From assembly GCA_964353175.1 (NCBI GenBank), contig CAYGUX010000019.1, positions 1-55,375 of the forward strand: 55,375 nt of DNA, in the 5' to 3' direction. Made by a program: the position numbers and the translations under genes. The notes below the pieces were generated by a model. That model searched no databases. It worked only from the letters and a program-made list of their open reading frames with translations, and had not been told where the DNA came from. Below, piece after piece: positions 8,765-18,273 of this stretch (position 1 is the first letter of the stretch; each line of letters starts with the position of its first letter). The stretch is from JAIYCX01 sp964353175 (GTDB lineage Bacteria > Bdellovibrionota_C > UBA2361 > SZUA-149 > DAOLCO01).

Positions 8765-10423
8765 CTATACTCTACCGTCATTCAACCAGTACCTAATTAA
8801 TAGGGCTGCTTGCTGTGGGTTTTCTTTAACTATTCTCGAGTTATCAGACAATAGAACTTCAAGCTCTTCAATATCAACTGCTGGCTGAACCTTCTCTGGA
8901 ATAGATGATAACTTAGCTCTTTCAGCTTGCAACTCTGCTTCTAACTCTTCAACACCTGCCGGTAACAACCTACTTAAATCAACCTCTGCATCAGTTGGTG
9001 TAACCAAGAACCTTACTAATGGACTAACTACTATGAAGAACACTAAAATAAACAGAACTACCGCTGGCGCCCATCCAAGTACACTTATTAATAATTGATC
9101 TCTTTCACTTGCGTTGAGTAATTCCTCTATGCCAGAAGAAGTGTCGACAAACTTAATATTTTCAACGGTTACAACATCACCACGAGATGCGTCGAAGCCT
9201 ACTGCTTGTTTAACTAGATTTTCTACCTTCCCCATCATATCCTGAGATAGTGGAATATACTTCTTATCAGTTATCACTGCCCCGTCCGCGCTAGGCTTTC
9301 CAGGAATCTCTATATATTGACCATCTACGAGAACTGCAACAGAAAGCTTTTCAAGGCGCCCTGGGTTTTTTGTGATTTTACTCACTGCTCTTGATACTTC
9401 ATAATTTTTAACACTTTCCCTTCTTGCTGACCCACCATTAGAAGTGGCACCTGTCAGTACCCCTGGCTGATTACTTAAATTAGACAAAACTCCTGGCACT
9501 CCGCCATCTTTTTGCGCGTTCAGTCCTTCTTCAACTGATCGCTCACTTCTTGTAACAGTTCCTGCAGGATCATAAGACTCCTCTTCTTTCTCGAAACTAT
9601 TAAAATCAACCATTGCAGTGACTCTTGCAACTGCCTTCCCTGTACCTAAAATCTCATGAAGCATTGATTCGATTCTTTTACCATAGGCATTTTCAAGGTC
9701 TCTCTGATACTGCAATCTTGTAATATCCGCTGTGGATGACTCTTCTTCACTAGGCTTATCGTTCAATAACTTCCCTCTCTGATCTAAAATAGTTACATTG
9801 TCTGGTGAAAGCCTTTCAATACTTCCTGCTACTAAATGTGCGATACCCTTGATTTGCGCTTGACTAAGTTCTGTCCCAGCCTTTAACTTTAACAACACAG
9901 CTGCAGTTGGCAATACATCTCTAGAAGCGAAAACAGAACGTTTGGGATTAGTAATATGAACTCTTGAAGCAGAAACACCTTCAATTTTTAGTATTGTTCT
10001 TTCTAACTCACCTTGAACTGCTCTATTAACGTTAATTAATTCTGCGGTAGCTGAAAGTCCTAGCTTAGCTTCATTAAAAAGCTCGAACCCTACCTGGTCG
10101 CCTTTGGGAATTCCAGAAGAAGCCATTTCAAGTCTAGTTTCATGAACTATCCTTGCGGGCGTAATTTCGATTGTTTTCCCTTCATTGGCTAGACGATAGC
10201 CAATTTTCATATCTTGTAATTTTTCTACAATCATCCCGGCATCAGCCTCGGATAGACTTGAATATAAGACACCATATTCAGGACGTGTCGCCCAATTAGA
10301 TACAAACATTATCAATCCCATGCAGCCAGCGGCTAACAATGGAAGAGCTACCTTTTGACTCAAAGGTAGTTTGACATAAAAGCCAATTACTTGCTCAAAT
10401 ACTGCTCCAAAATCTAATTTCAT
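8765..10423 (-). CDS. fliF: Flagellar MS-ring protein FliF
   Basis: FliF forms the MS ring, the first membrane structure of the basal body. It has 552 residues with one membrane helix near residues 25-42, a large periplasmic region with the secretin-like ring-building motifs (GVLYSSLSEADAGMIVEKL, GDQVGFELF, ELERTI), and a second membrane helix near 440-465. The cytoplasmic tail ends with LLSDNSRIVKENPQQAALLIRYWLNDG, the FliG-binding segment. It lies in the order fliE-fliF-fliG. Confidence 0.97.
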   Translation of the reverse strand: MKLDFGAVFEQVIGFYVKLPLSQKVALPLLAAGCMGLIMFVSNWATRPEYGVLYSSLSEADAGMIVEKLQDMKIGYRLANEGKTIEITPARIVHETRLEMASSGIPKGDQVGFELFNEAKLGLSATAELINVNRAVQGELERTILKIEGVSASRVHITNPKRSVFASRDVLPTAAVLLKLKAGTELSQAQIKGIAHLVAGSIERLSPDNVTILDQRGKLLNDKPSEEESSTADITRLQYQRDLENAYGKRIESMLHEILGTGKAVARVTAMVDFNSFEKEEESYDPAGTVTRSERSVEEGLNAQKDGGVPGVLSNLSNQPGVLTGATSNGGSARRESVKNYEVSRAVSKITKNPGRLEKLSVAVLVDGQYIEIPGKPSADGAVITDKKYIPLSQDMMGKVENLVKQAVGFDASRGDVVTVENIKFVDTSSGIEELLNASERDQLLISVLGWAPAVVLFILVFFIVVSPLVRFLVTPTDAEVDLSRLLPAGVEELEAELQAERAKLSSIPEKVQPAVDIEELEVLLSDNSRIVKENPQQAALLIRYWLNDGRV

Positions 10424-10457
10424 ACTGGCTAACTCCTTGCCTGATTATTTTGCATTG

Positions 10458-10790
10458 TTATACTGGCATTCTCATTATTTCTTGATAAGCTCTTTCCAAT
10501 CGTTCTTTAACACCCAACATAAGCGATAGAGATACCGATGCTTTTTGAACAGCAATAGCAGCTTCATGAGGGTTCTCACTTTTACCTAAGATTGCATTCT
10601 GTATAGCCTGATCAGCTTGCACCCCTACCGCATTAGTTTCTTCATATTTCTGCATTAACATATCCGAAAATGAAGTTTTATTACTTGGTGCAAGTCCACC
10701 GTCAGATACCTTAGGGCTAGGACTTTGAATCCCATCAATGCCCTTCAACATTCTCAACTGGTCCACTAATGATCCGCCTTCTATCTTCAT
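10458..10790 (-). CDS. fliE: Flagellar hook-basal body protein FliE
   Basis: FliE links the MS ring to the proximal rod. The 110-residue product contains FSDMLMQKYEETNAVGVQAD in the middle and ends with the conserved helix EAAIAVQKASVSLSLMLGVKERLERAYQEIMRMPV, the usual FliE C-terminus. It is placed between flgC and fliF, as in most basal body operons. The N-terminal third is variable in the family. Confidence 0.95.
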   Translation of the reverse strand: MKIEGGSLVDQLRMLKGIDGIQSPSPKVSDGGLAPSNKTSFSDMLMQKYEETNAVGVQADQAIQNAILGKSENPHEAAIAVQKASVSLSLMLGVKERLERAYQEIMRMPV

Positions 10791-10807
10791 CGTTATATCC
10801 TAATATT

Positions 10808-11239
10808 CTATGTGAAAAGTCTTCTAACAGCCTGACCTAACTCTTGCGTAGTAGTAGCTATTTGTGCCGCAGCCTTATAGGCGGAGCTAGCAGTAAGCAT
10901 ATTAGTCATTTCTGTTACGATATTAATATTTGGCATTGCCACCATTCCTGTCGCAGGGTCAGCATCTGGATGACCTGGATCATACATAAGTTGAGGAGCA
11001 GATTGATCCTCTATAACTTCTGAGACTCTGACGGTTTTTAATGTAGCCTGATCTAGAACACTTGCGAATCCTTCAGACTGAACATCATGAGCCTGAAAGA
11101 CGACATCGCGTCTTTTGTACGGTCCACCTTCCTCCGTTCTTGTTGTGCGAGCATTCGCAATATTACTTGATACTGCATCAATCCGCATTTTATTTGCAGA
11201 CATTGCACTTGCTGCGATATCATAAATTTTATCAAACAT
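10808..11239 (-). CDS. flgC: Flagellar basal-body rod protein FlgC
   Basis: FlgC is a proximal rod subunit exported by the flagellar system. I chose the ATG at 11239 (MFDKIYDIAASAMSANKMRIDAVSSN), which gives 143 residues and begins one base after the flgB stop; the seven extra residues of the longer frame would overlap flgB. The N-terminal rod motif (SAMSANKMRIDAVSSNIANA) and C-terminal helix (MTNMLTASSAYKAAAQIATT) are both present, the pair that makes the D0 coiled coil of axial proteins. Confidence 0.95.
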   Translation of the reverse strand: MFDKIYDIAASAMSANKMRIDAVSSNIANARTTRTEEGGPYKRRDVVFQAHDVQSEGFASVLDQATLKTVRVSEVIEDQSAPQLMYDPGHPDADPATGMVAMPNINIVTEMTNMLTASSAYKAAAQIATTTQELGQAVRRLFT

Positions 11240-11240
11240 A

Positions 11241-11639
11241 CTACGCACCCCCTCTGCCACTAATTCCAGCTTTTAAGAATTTTAGCTGGGCAGTTAATAG
11301 ATTCAATGACTGCTGGTAGGATCTTGAGTTCGCCGATAATTTACCCATCGCGATATCAAGATCTACATTATTTCCATCGTTCCCTACCGCAGTAGAATTA
11401 TCAAGCATCACATGAGCTTCACTGCTTCCCGATAGATCCATATGGCGATTGCTAGTTTTTTGTAGTGCGCCATCGTTAGTACCCATAGCCTTCTCTACTT
11501 CACCCGCGAAATCATAATCTCTTGCCTTGTAGTTTGGCGTTTCATGATTCGCTATATTTCCAGATAGAAGCGCATGACGCTTTAATGTAAGATCAAGTCT
11601 TTTTTCAATTGCTTGGAATGAGTTATCAAATATTTTCAT
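11241..11639 (-). CDS. flgB: Flagellar basal-body rod protein FlgB
   Basis: FlgB is a proximal rod subunit and the first gene of this basal-body operon. The 132 residues include the rod motif LLSGNIANHETPNYKARDYD and the C-terminal SRSYQQSLNLLTAQLKFLKAGI. A sigma-54-like promoter element (11695-11711) lies about 56 bases before its ATG. The adjacent sigma-54 activator genes (11788-15868) make class-specific control of the operon by that cascade likely. Confidence 0.95.
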   Translation of the reverse strand: MKIFDNSFQAIEKRLDLTLKRHALLSGNIANHETPNYKARDYDFAGEVEKAMGTNDGALQKTSNRHMDLSGSSEAHVMLDNSTAVGNDGNNVDLDIAMGKLSANSRSYQQSLNLLTAQLKFLKAGISGRGGA

Positions 11640-11694
11640 ATCAAAGCTCCCCTCTATTTATTAAATGACAGATAGTCGTATTAGCATTATCCAA

Positions 11695-11711
11695 TTCCAG
11701 TTCCGTGCCAA
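11695..11711 (-). promoter_or_regulatory. Sigma-54-like promoter of the flgB operon
   Basis: The minus strand reads TTGGCACGGAACTGGAA (11711-11695). The -24 part TTGGCACG is a perfect match to the sigma-54 consensus; the -12 part reads TGGA in place of TTGC, at the exact 10-base distance from GG. This is a well-placed site between a sigma-54 activator and flgB, but with one weakened half. Confidence 0.55.
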
Positions 11712-11787
11712 TTTTTAGACTAGATAAGTTATTTAAATTAGGTAGTTTCATAAGTTTTTAGCGCCAATCTTTGGTCTAAGCGTCAAA

Positions 11788-13164
11788 TCAATGGCTATTA
11801 TCAGCATCACCATCACTAGTGTCGCCATATTCATTTAATTTATTTCTTAATGTTCTGATACTGATTCCTAGGAGCTCTGCCGCCCTTGTTCTATTGTTAT
11901 CAGTTACCCTTAAAGTTTCTATTATAAGTCTTTTTTCGGCTTCTGAGACACTAAGACCGGCTTTCAGAGAAAGATCGTTCTCATTCTTGGCACTCATAGG
12001 CTGACTATTAAGCATAAAGTATTTCTCTAAAATTTCTCCACCCTTGGACAACAGAACCGCTCTTTCACATGAGTTTTGTAATTCTCTTATGTTTCCTGGC
12101 CATGGATAAGACTCTAGTGCATGGTAAACAGAACTTGAAATTTGAGGTGCTTTACCGTTAGCGAACTTCTTTACAAAAAAATCAATCAAAAGCTTAACAT
12201 CACCTTTACGTTCTTTTAGGGAAGGCACAAAAACTGGAATGACATTTAATCGATAGTAAAGGTCCTCTCTAAAGTCGCCCTTACTTACGGCTTCTTCAAT
12301 TCTTCTATTCGTAGTAGCAACAACACGAACATCTACTGGGATAGTCTTAGATCCACCCACCCGATCAACTTCCTTCTCTTGTAACACTCTTAAAAGCTTA
12401 GCCTGCAAGCTTAATGGCATCTCTGTAATTTCATCTAATAGTAAGGTTCCTCCATCTGCCTGCTCAAACTTACCAATCCTTGTCGATAAAGCTCCTGTAA
12501 ATGAACCTTTTTCATGCCCAAATAGTTCACTTTCTAGAAGATTCTCTGGTAGAGCGGCGCAGTTTACTGCTACAAATGGTCCTTTTATGTTCTGATTACT
12601 GACATGGAGTAGTCTTGCGATTAGCTCTTTACCTGTACCAGATTCACCTTGAATCAGAATATTTGCGGAACTTGATGCTACGTGTGTTACCGTTTCTAAG
12701 AGATCCTTCATAGCAGAATCATTAGTAACGATTGCCAATCCACTTTGAGTCTTTTTTTGAGGTTCTAATTCTGTCGTAGCTAGTGGCTTTAGTTTTTGTT
12801 TTTGTATTCTACTTACTACATGCTCAATATCTTCGTAAGAAAATGGCTTTGTTATAAAGTCAAAAGCACCTAAACGCATAGCGTCAACTGCTTGAGTGAT
12901 TGTGCCGTAAGCAGTAATCATAACAATCGGAATATTCTTTTTGGACTGCTTACAAGCCTGCAAGAGTTCCTCGCCCGTCATTACTGGCATTCTCATGTCA
13001 GAGATAATGAGATCATAGTCATTCTTATAGAGCTTCTGAAGGGCTTCTTCACCGTTTTGACATAACGTCACTTCGGCATCCAAGTCTTTAAGGGTCGCTT
13101 CTAAAGCACTTCTCATTTGCTGTTCATCATCTACTACTAATACTGATAGAGCTTCTTGACTCAT
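11788..13164 (-). CDS. Sigma-54-dependent response regulator (FlrC/FleR-like)
   Basis: This NtrC-family protein of 458 residues has three domains. The receiver has the acidic pocket DD at 12-13, Asp56 as phosphoacceptor in SDMRMP and the conserved K in TKPF. The AAA+ domain has Walker A GESGTGKE and the sigma-54 contact loop GSFTGA, a common variant of GAFTGA. The C-terminal Fis-type helix-turn-helix contains NRTRAAELLGISIRTLRNKL. It is the last gene of a four-gene set with a kinase, a TPR protein and a second activator, and lies next to flgB. By analogy with FlrC/FleR it should switch on basal-body genes. Confidence 0.85.
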   Translation of the reverse strand: MSQEALSVLVVDDEQQMRSALEATLKDLDAEVTLCQNGEEALQKLYKNDYDLIISDMRMPVMTGEELLQACKQSKKNIPIVMITAYGTITQAVDAMRLGAFDFITKPFSYEDIEHVVSRIQKQKLKPLATTELEPQKKTQSGLAIVTNDSAMKDLLETVTHVASSSANILIQGESGTGKELIARLLHVSNQNIKGPFVAVNCAALPENLLESELFGHEKGSFTGALSTRIGKFEQADGGTLLLDEITEMPLSLQAKLLRVLQEKEVDRVGGSKTIPVDVRVVATTNRRIEEAVSKGDFREDLYYRLNVIPVFVPSLKERKGDVKLLIDFFVKKFANGKAPQISSSVYHALESYPWPGNIRELQNSCERAVLLSKGGEILEKYFMLNSQPMSAKNENDLSLKAGLSVSEAEKRLIIETLRVTDNNRTRAAELLGISIRTLRNKLNEYGDTSDGDADNSH

Positions 13165-13176
13165 AATTTTTCCTTT

Positions 13177-13923
13177 TTAGTTTTGAAATTTTATTGAAAA
13201 TAAAGTACCTGCTTTAGAACTACTATTTATTGAAATCTCACCGTCATGAGCCTTCACAATAGAATGTACGACAGCTAGCCCCAAACCTGTGCCCTTTTCT
13301 TTAGTGGTAAAAAATGGATCGAATATTTTTTCTATATTCTCAGTACTTATCCCCTTTCCACTATCTCTAACCGTTAAGGTCCACTCACTCGAACTTGAAT
13401 GTTCTATTGAGATCAATACAGTATGTTCAGCCTTGCTTTCAGAATCTCTTGCCTGAATTGCATTTGTTAATAGATTAATCGCTACCTGACCTATTAAATA
13501 TGGATCAATTAAAAACTCTGCCTCCCCCAATTCTGACCAACATAGGTCTAACTTACTTAACTCACATCGCTTCTCTTCTCCTTGCAATATATAACTACAA
13601 AGTTCAGATAAAAGTGCCTTTGCACTAGTTAGGCTTTGTTTTCTTGGCTTAATCTCTCTCGTAAACTGTAACGAGTTAGAAATAATATGATTTAAAGTTT
13701 GAACTGCCTTTTGAATTTCAATTGCATATCCTTGCAATGCTCCCAAATTCTCGCTATTTTTTTTAATTAATCCTGCGTGGAGTTCAATACTTCCTAAAGG
13801 GTTTCTAAGTTCATGTGCCAAACTAGCCGCCATTTCTCCCATAGCTATTAGTCTGTCAGCCCTAGGCAATAACTCATCCTGATTTTCTAACGATAAATCT
13901 GATTTATTCACTTGGTTGATCAC
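13177..13923 (-). CDS. Cytosolic sensorless histidine kinase (FlrB/FleS-like)
   Basis: This 248-residue kinase has no membrane helix and almost no N-terminal sensor region. The H-box AHELRNPLGSIEL places the phosphoacceptor at His37; the N-box INLLTNAIQA and the G-boxes DSGKGIS and GTGLGLAVVHSI complete a normal HATPase domain. It overlaps the TPR gene by 20 bases upstream and lies 12 bases before the response regulator, so it is very probably the cognate kinase. In FlrB-type kinases the signal is progress of basal-body assembly, which fits its location, but the input here is unknown. Confidence 0.85.
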   Translation of the reverse strand: MINQVNKSDLSLENQDELLPRADRLIAMGEMAASLAHELRNPLGSIELHAGLIKKNSENLGALQGYAIEIQKAVQTLNHIISNSLQFTREIKPRKQSLTSAKALLSELCSYILQGEEKRCELSKLDLCWSELGEAEFLIDPYLIGQVAINLLTNAIQARDSESKAEHTVLISIEHSSSSEWTLTVRDSGKGISTENIEKIFDPFFTTKEKGTGLGLAVVHSIVKAHDGEISINSSSKAGTLFSIKFQN

Positions 13924-14812
13924 CTATAGTTTCTATTGATAATTGATTTTCCGCTAATTTCTGCTCATATTCAGCTGCACTAAGGATATTCCATACATTA
14001 GATTCATTTGAGGAATTAATGCTTTTAGTTAGCTCCATTGATGCTTCACTAGCCAGGCCATCTTGTAGTAAGGCAGTAACCAATCTATAGTTCACTTCAG
14101 GGTCATTGAACTGACTTGGGTAACCGGCTCTACCCTCACTGACCCAGGTTCTAACACCACTAGAGTTGCTATCCTTTGCATCAATCTCTAATAGACTTCT
14201 TAATGCCTTAGGTGTAATCTCAGATGTTAATTCTATCTGTATAAGAGTTTTTCTAGCATCTTTTACGCGACCGAGTTTATCTCTAACCGTTGCTAATCTA
14301 AGTAGAGTCTCTTGCTTACGTTCCTTGTTAGCCTCTCTAAGTGCTTTTTCATAATAAGGCTCTGCTAAACTCCAAAACTCTCCCCCTACCAATGATTCAC
14401 CTACCACAAACCATAACTCCCCTCTTAAGGCTGATTCAGGAAGTAAACTTGCTCCATCTTCAGCTGTCGTTCTGGCCTTCTCATAATTTCCTTCTTGAAA
14501 CTCTAAAAGAGATTTAGCCAATAATGCTCTAGCTCTTTCGGTTCCTTTACACTCTTTGTGAGCTAATACTTCATCCCAAATTGCCCTCGCTTCTCCAACA
14601 AGCCCTAAAGCCCATGCACTCTTAGCTCCGTAAAGTAGGTCTGAGAGAGTTCGATGATCGACATTTCGCTTATACTGCATCAAAGAAGGTAGATACTTAC
14701 CCTGTTCAAATAGCTCTCTAGTGCTAAGTAAACTATACTCGTTATCACCTGCATAAGCTGATGACGGGGATAAGACTAGAATTACTAATATTAAACTAAT
14801 TATTACTTTCAT
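13904..14812 (-). CDS. Exported TPR-like repeat protein in the flagellar regulatory operon
   Basis: The 302-residue product has a clear signal peptide (MKVIISLILVILVLSPSSAY, cleavage likely after AYA). After it comes a helical repeat region in which segments such as GEARAIWDEVLAHKECKG, ARTTAEDGASLLPESALRGE and LAEPYYEKALREANKERK have the spacing of tetratricopeptide repeats. I do not recognise an orthologous family. Its start abuts the stop of the upstream activator, and it overlaps the downstream kinase by 20 bases, so it is part of the same transcript. A periplasmic scaffold or sensor of basal-body assembly is possible but only an inference. Confidence 0.65.
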   Translation of the reverse strand: MKVIISLILVILVLSPSSAYAGDNEYSLLSTRELFEQGKYLPSLMQYKRNVDHRTLSDLLYGAKSAWALGLVGEARAIWDEVLAHKECKGTERARALLAKSLLEFQEGNYEKARTTAEDGASLLPESALRGELWFVVGESLVGGEFWSLAEPYYEKALREANKERKQETLLRLATVRDKLGRVKDARKTLIQIELTSEITPKALRSLLEIDAKDSNSSGVRTWVSEGRAGYPSQFNDPEVNYRLVTALLQDGLASEASMELTKSINSSNESNVWNILSAAEYEQKLAENQLSIETIGDQPSE

Positions 14813-15868
14813 CTAATCCTCCACGCCTTCGATCTCAATGCTTTGGAGTAGGCCTTTCTTCTTTATTTTTTCAACAAGAGTGGTCCTATTTAGATTAAGT
14901 AATTCCGCAGCTGCCTTCTTATTCCCCCCAGTTCTCTCTAAAGCCTGCTTGATTAGATCATTTTCAAACTCAGAAACAATTGCATTAAAGTCAATTCCAC
15001 TATTGGGAATATGTATAGAAGAATCTGCGACCATCGTGGAAACTGTTCTCATTCCAATATGTTCAGGAAGGTCTTCTGATGTAGCAATATCTCCATCCAC
15101 TAAGATACTCATTCTTTGAATGATGTTCTCTAGTTCTCTCACGTTCCCAGGCCATGAATAACTTCTTAATGCCCCTAAAGCGTCATCTGAGAATTCGATT
15201 GGACGTCTTCCCATTTGTTCCGCATATTTTTCAGCGAAAAAACTGACTAAGACATCAATATCACCGCCTCGTTTTCTTAGGGCAGGTAAAGTTACAGGAA
15301 CTACTTGAAGTCTATAATATAGATCTTCTCTAAATTTCCCTTCTTTCACTTTTGTTTTTAGATCTACGTTAGTTGCCGCTATGATTCTAGCATTCACTGG
15401 CTTCGCCTTAAGTCCACCGACAGGCTCTACCACTTTCTCCTGAAGCACCCTAAGTAACTTCACTTGTAAATGTGGGCTCATATCCCCTATCTCATCTAAG
15501 AAGATAGTACCGTTATCTGCGAGAGAGAATCTTCCAGGCTTTGAAGTATTAGCGCCCGTAAACGCACCTTTTTCATATCCAAATAGTTCACTTTCTAATA
15601 AGTTATCAGGAATGGCTCCGCAGTTTACTGGAACAAAGTGTCCCTTTACGCCACTTAGCTCGTGAATGGCCCTAGCTATTAGTTCTTTACCTGTTCCACT
15701 TTCACCCAATATCAAAACAGTGCTTTTAGTCTCAGCCACTCTTTCTATTACATTGCAGACTTTTTTCATCTCAGGATCGTCTGTAATAAAGCCACAGAAG
15801 GATTGCCGTTCTGTTTTGACTATTGTTCTTGGTGAGAATCGCTCTGGTTGTACTAGTTGTTCGTACAT
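14813..15868 (-). CDS. Sigma-54-dependent transcriptional activator (FlrA/FleQ-like)
   Basis: The 351-residue protein has a short N-terminus without receiver domain. A full AAA+ sigma-54 module follows, with Walker A GESGTGKE, the canonical loop GAFTGA, Walker B TIFLDEIGDM and a SWPGNVRELEN box. The Fis-type C-terminal helix-turn-helix is NKKAAAELLNLNRTTLVEKI. It is first in the minus-strand regulatory operon. It would be the top-level flagellar activator, comparable to FlrA or FleQ, although it lacks their N-terminal domain. Confidence 0.8.
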   Translation of the reverse strand: MYEQLVQPERFSPRTIVKTERQSFCGFITDDPEMKKVCNVIERVAETKSTVLILGESGTGKELIARAIHELSGVKGHFVPVNCGAIPDNLLESELFGYEKGAFTGANTSKPGRFSLADNGTIFLDEIGDMSPHLQVKLLRVLQEKVVEPVGGLKAKPVNARIIAATNVDLKTKVKEGKFREDLYYRLQVVPVTLPALRKRGGDIDVLVSFFAEKYAEQMGRRPIEFSDDALGALRSYSWPGNVRELENIIQRMSILVDGDIATSEDLPEHIGMRTVSTMVADSSIHIPNSGIDFNAIVSEFENDLIKQALERTGGNKKAAAELLNLNRTTLVEKIKKKGLLQSIEIEGVED

Positions 15869-16099
15869 TTAATGCCCTTATTTTAATTATTACTAATTAA
15901 TTATGTTTAATTTCTGATGCCAAAACTCTGACAAGGAATTCTTCTTTCCTAGCTTCGAGGTGTCATATTTATGGCAAATGATGTACCAACCTTGTCTCAG
16001 GTGTCAGAAAAACGACGGTTTATAGAGTGATATTTAATATAAGTTGCCTAAATCTGACTAAAGCAGGAAACTTTAAGCTAATTTCACTCCAAAGCACGT

Positions 16100-16132
16100 C
16101 AAAGAATTGAACTAAGTTTGGTCAATTCTTTG
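16100..16132. promoter_or_regulatory. 11-bp inverted repeat in the flrA-like/dapF intergenic region
   Basis: CAAAGAATTGA (16100-16110) pairs perfectly with TCAATTCTTTG (16122-16132) across 11 bases. The interval 15869-16223 between the divergent regulator and dapF contains no gene. The repeat may be an operator, or a hairpin in a leader transcript. A TTGACA at 16154-16159 is a possible -35 box for dapF, without a convincing -10. Confidence 0.45.
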
Positions 16133-16223
16133 AACGTATAGATGTACAGAATCTTGACACCCCAAACTAATTGAACACTTATGCACATAATAGTAGATAT
16201 GAGTGAAAAATATTCAAGGAAAT

Positions 16224-17072
16224 ATGAATAATATATTAAACTTTTCCAAAATGCAGGGACTTGGCAACGATTACCTTTACTTTGATTGCACCAAAAATGA
16301 ATTCCCTAGACCAGAAAAGGCTACACCCATTCTTTCAGATAGACATTTTGGAGTTGGTGGTGATGGCATTATACTCATTCTTAAATCAGAAGTTGCTGAT
16401 TTCAGAATGAGAATGTTCAATATCGATGGCACTGAAGCCCAAATGTGCGGGAATGGCGTAAGATGCATAGCTAGATACGTTTATGACAAGGGCCTAACGA
16501 CAAAGCATAGTATCACTCTAGAAACCCTAGGAGGAATAAAAGAGCTAAAACTAAATTTCATAAACGATAGTGTTACATCTGTTGAAGTTGACATGGGGAA
16601 ACCGGAATTTAATGGTAAAAAGATTCCTACAATCTGTGACAAGGATAATGTATTCAATGAGACGATTGTTGTTAAGGATAAAGAATTTACTATCTCCTGC
16701 GTCTCCATGGGCAACCCTCATGGCGTGATATTTGTCCAAGAAATTGACGATAAAATGTTTAATACGTATTCTCCCCACTTGGAAGTTCATGAATTTTTCC
16801 CTGAGAGAGCAAACGTACACTTAGCTCAAATCATTTCTAGAGATAAGATAAAGGTCAGAATCTGGGAAAGAGGTTGTGGAGAGACCCTTTCTAGTGGGAC
16901 TTCAGCCTCCGCTGTAGCAGTTCTAGCCTACGAGCTAGGACTAACTAATAGGGAAGTGACTACAGAACTACGAGGTGGAGATCTAAAAGTTATATATAGA
17001 GAAGATGGACATGTTATCAATCAGGGACCTGCGGAATTCGTTTTTGAAGGAGCGGTTCCTATTACATGGTAG
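16224..17072 (+). CDS. dapF: Diaminopimelate epimerase
   Basis: DapF interconverts LL- and meso-diaminopimelate in lysine and peptidoglycan synthesis. Both catalytic cysteines are present: QMCGNGVRC near the N-terminal third and ERGCGETLSSGTS near the end. The opening FSKMQGLGNDYLYFD is the family start. I prefer the ATG at 16224, with AAGGA directly upstream, giving 282 residues; a GTG at 16203 would add seven residues without a ribosome binding site. It overlaps the following gene by seven bases. Confidence 0.95.
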   Translation: MNNILNFSKMQGLGNDYLYFDCTKNEFPRPEKATPILSDRHFGVGGDGIILILKSEVADFRMRMFNIDGTEAQMCGNGVRCIARYVYDKGLTTKHSITLETLGGIKELKLNFINDSVTSVEVDMGKPEFNGKKIPTICDKDNVFNETIVVKDKEFTISCVSMGNPHGVIFVQEIDDKMFNTYSPHLEVHEFFPERANVHLAQIISRDKIKVRIWERGCGETLSSGTSASAVAVLAYELGLTNREVTTELRGGDLKVIYREDGHVINQGPAEFVFEGAVPITW

Positions 17073-17992
17073 ATAAATATTTCCGCAGACAGACAAAGGG
17101 CATTTCCCAAAGACAAAGGAAGTATAGAAATTCGTGGGAGAGTCACTTAAGTAAGACTGCTGACTTATCATCTAAAATCCTAACTCCATGCTTAGCTAAA
17201 GATAAATCTCTGACCATCTTAGGTTCAGGTAAACTTTTAGACTTCCCAATCGATCTATATCATGAGTATAAGGACCAAATCACACTAGTTGATAGATCAC
17301 AACATGCACTAAAGGCTTTTAATAAAAATACGGTCGTATATGATATTACAGGGCAACTAGATTCTTGGTGCCACTATTTAGATAGTATTGAAACTAAGAA
17401 CTTTGAAGAGCTCCTACGGTATCTAAAAAACATAACAGAAACGCTACCAATAATTTCCTCTCCCTGCTTTAGAGATGAGGTTTTACTTTCTTTAAATATC
17501 CTCTCCCAGCTTTCAGTATATTGGCAGGATTCTGTGTTAGATATTTTCAAGAAAAAATTTTCAAATCAAATGCTATTAGATAAAGAACTAGAGATCATAA
17601 ATGCCCTTATTCCAAGCTCTCAACACTTAGCTAGAACCCACATAAATTCCTTAGTCCCAAAAGGCAGACATAAGACAAGCTTATTATTCACAGATACTCA
17701 TTATATAGAATACTTAGTTAATTCATCTATGATAGTGAACGATGACTTATTCTTTCTAAAAAATGAGCGTTGCCCAACACAAGACCTAAATCTGAATTTT
17801 CATAAGCCACAACATAAGCCCCATATGGAGGTCATGAATGCTCTCCATGGGATATCGATTGAAGATGAAATTGGCTCAAGATGCAAAATAGAACTTCTAG
17901 ACCAGTGGCTCTGGGATATTGTTCCTATTCACTCTGAAAAAAAGAATGCTGGTACTAAACATCGAGTTATAGCGCTAAAATTGTCCAGCTAG
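17066..17992 (+). CDS. Probable class I SAM-dependent methyltransferase, function unknown
   Basis: This 308-residue protein starts inside the dapF end (ATGG overlapping by seven bases). After a basic N-terminus it has the pattern SLTILGSGKLLDFPIDLYHE followed by QITLVDRSQHALKAF, which matches motif I (G-x-G) and the acidic end of strand beta-2 in Rossmann methyltransferases. The rest is not recognisable by eye. The only context is translational coupling to dapF. The substrate is unknown. Confidence 0.5.
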   Translation: MVDKYFRRQTKGISQRQRKYRNSWESHLSKTADLSSKILTPCLAKDKSLTILGSGKLLDFPIDLYHEYKDQITLVDRSQHALKAFNKNTVVYDITGQLDSWCHYLDSIETKNFEELLRYLKNITETLPIISSPCFRDEVLLSLNILSQLSVYWQDSVLDIFKKKFSNQMLLDKELEIINALIPSSQHLARTHINSLVPKGRHKTSLLFTDTHYIEYLVNSSMIVNDDLFFLKNERCPTQDLNLNFHKPQHKPHMEVMNALHGISIEDEIGSRCKIELLDQWLWDIVPIHSEKKNAGTKHRVIALKLSS

Positions 17993-18273
17993 TAATAAAT
18001 TAATATATCTCAGGATCAATTAACTAGAAAACTGTGGTCAACTCGATATCTCTAAATCCAGATAAAGCGACCAAATAAATCAGCATAACAACTCCCAAAC
18101 ATTTAGGCCTCAGAGCAGGCGGAGCAGGCCCAAGTTTAATCATCTTTAAGTAAATCACAACACACTTAATCTCTTAAATGCGACACCCTAATTATTTAAC
18201 AATTATATTTTAAAACATATCAAAATTAGTGTATTAGCCTTCCCACCTATATATATGTACAAGATTTTATTTC

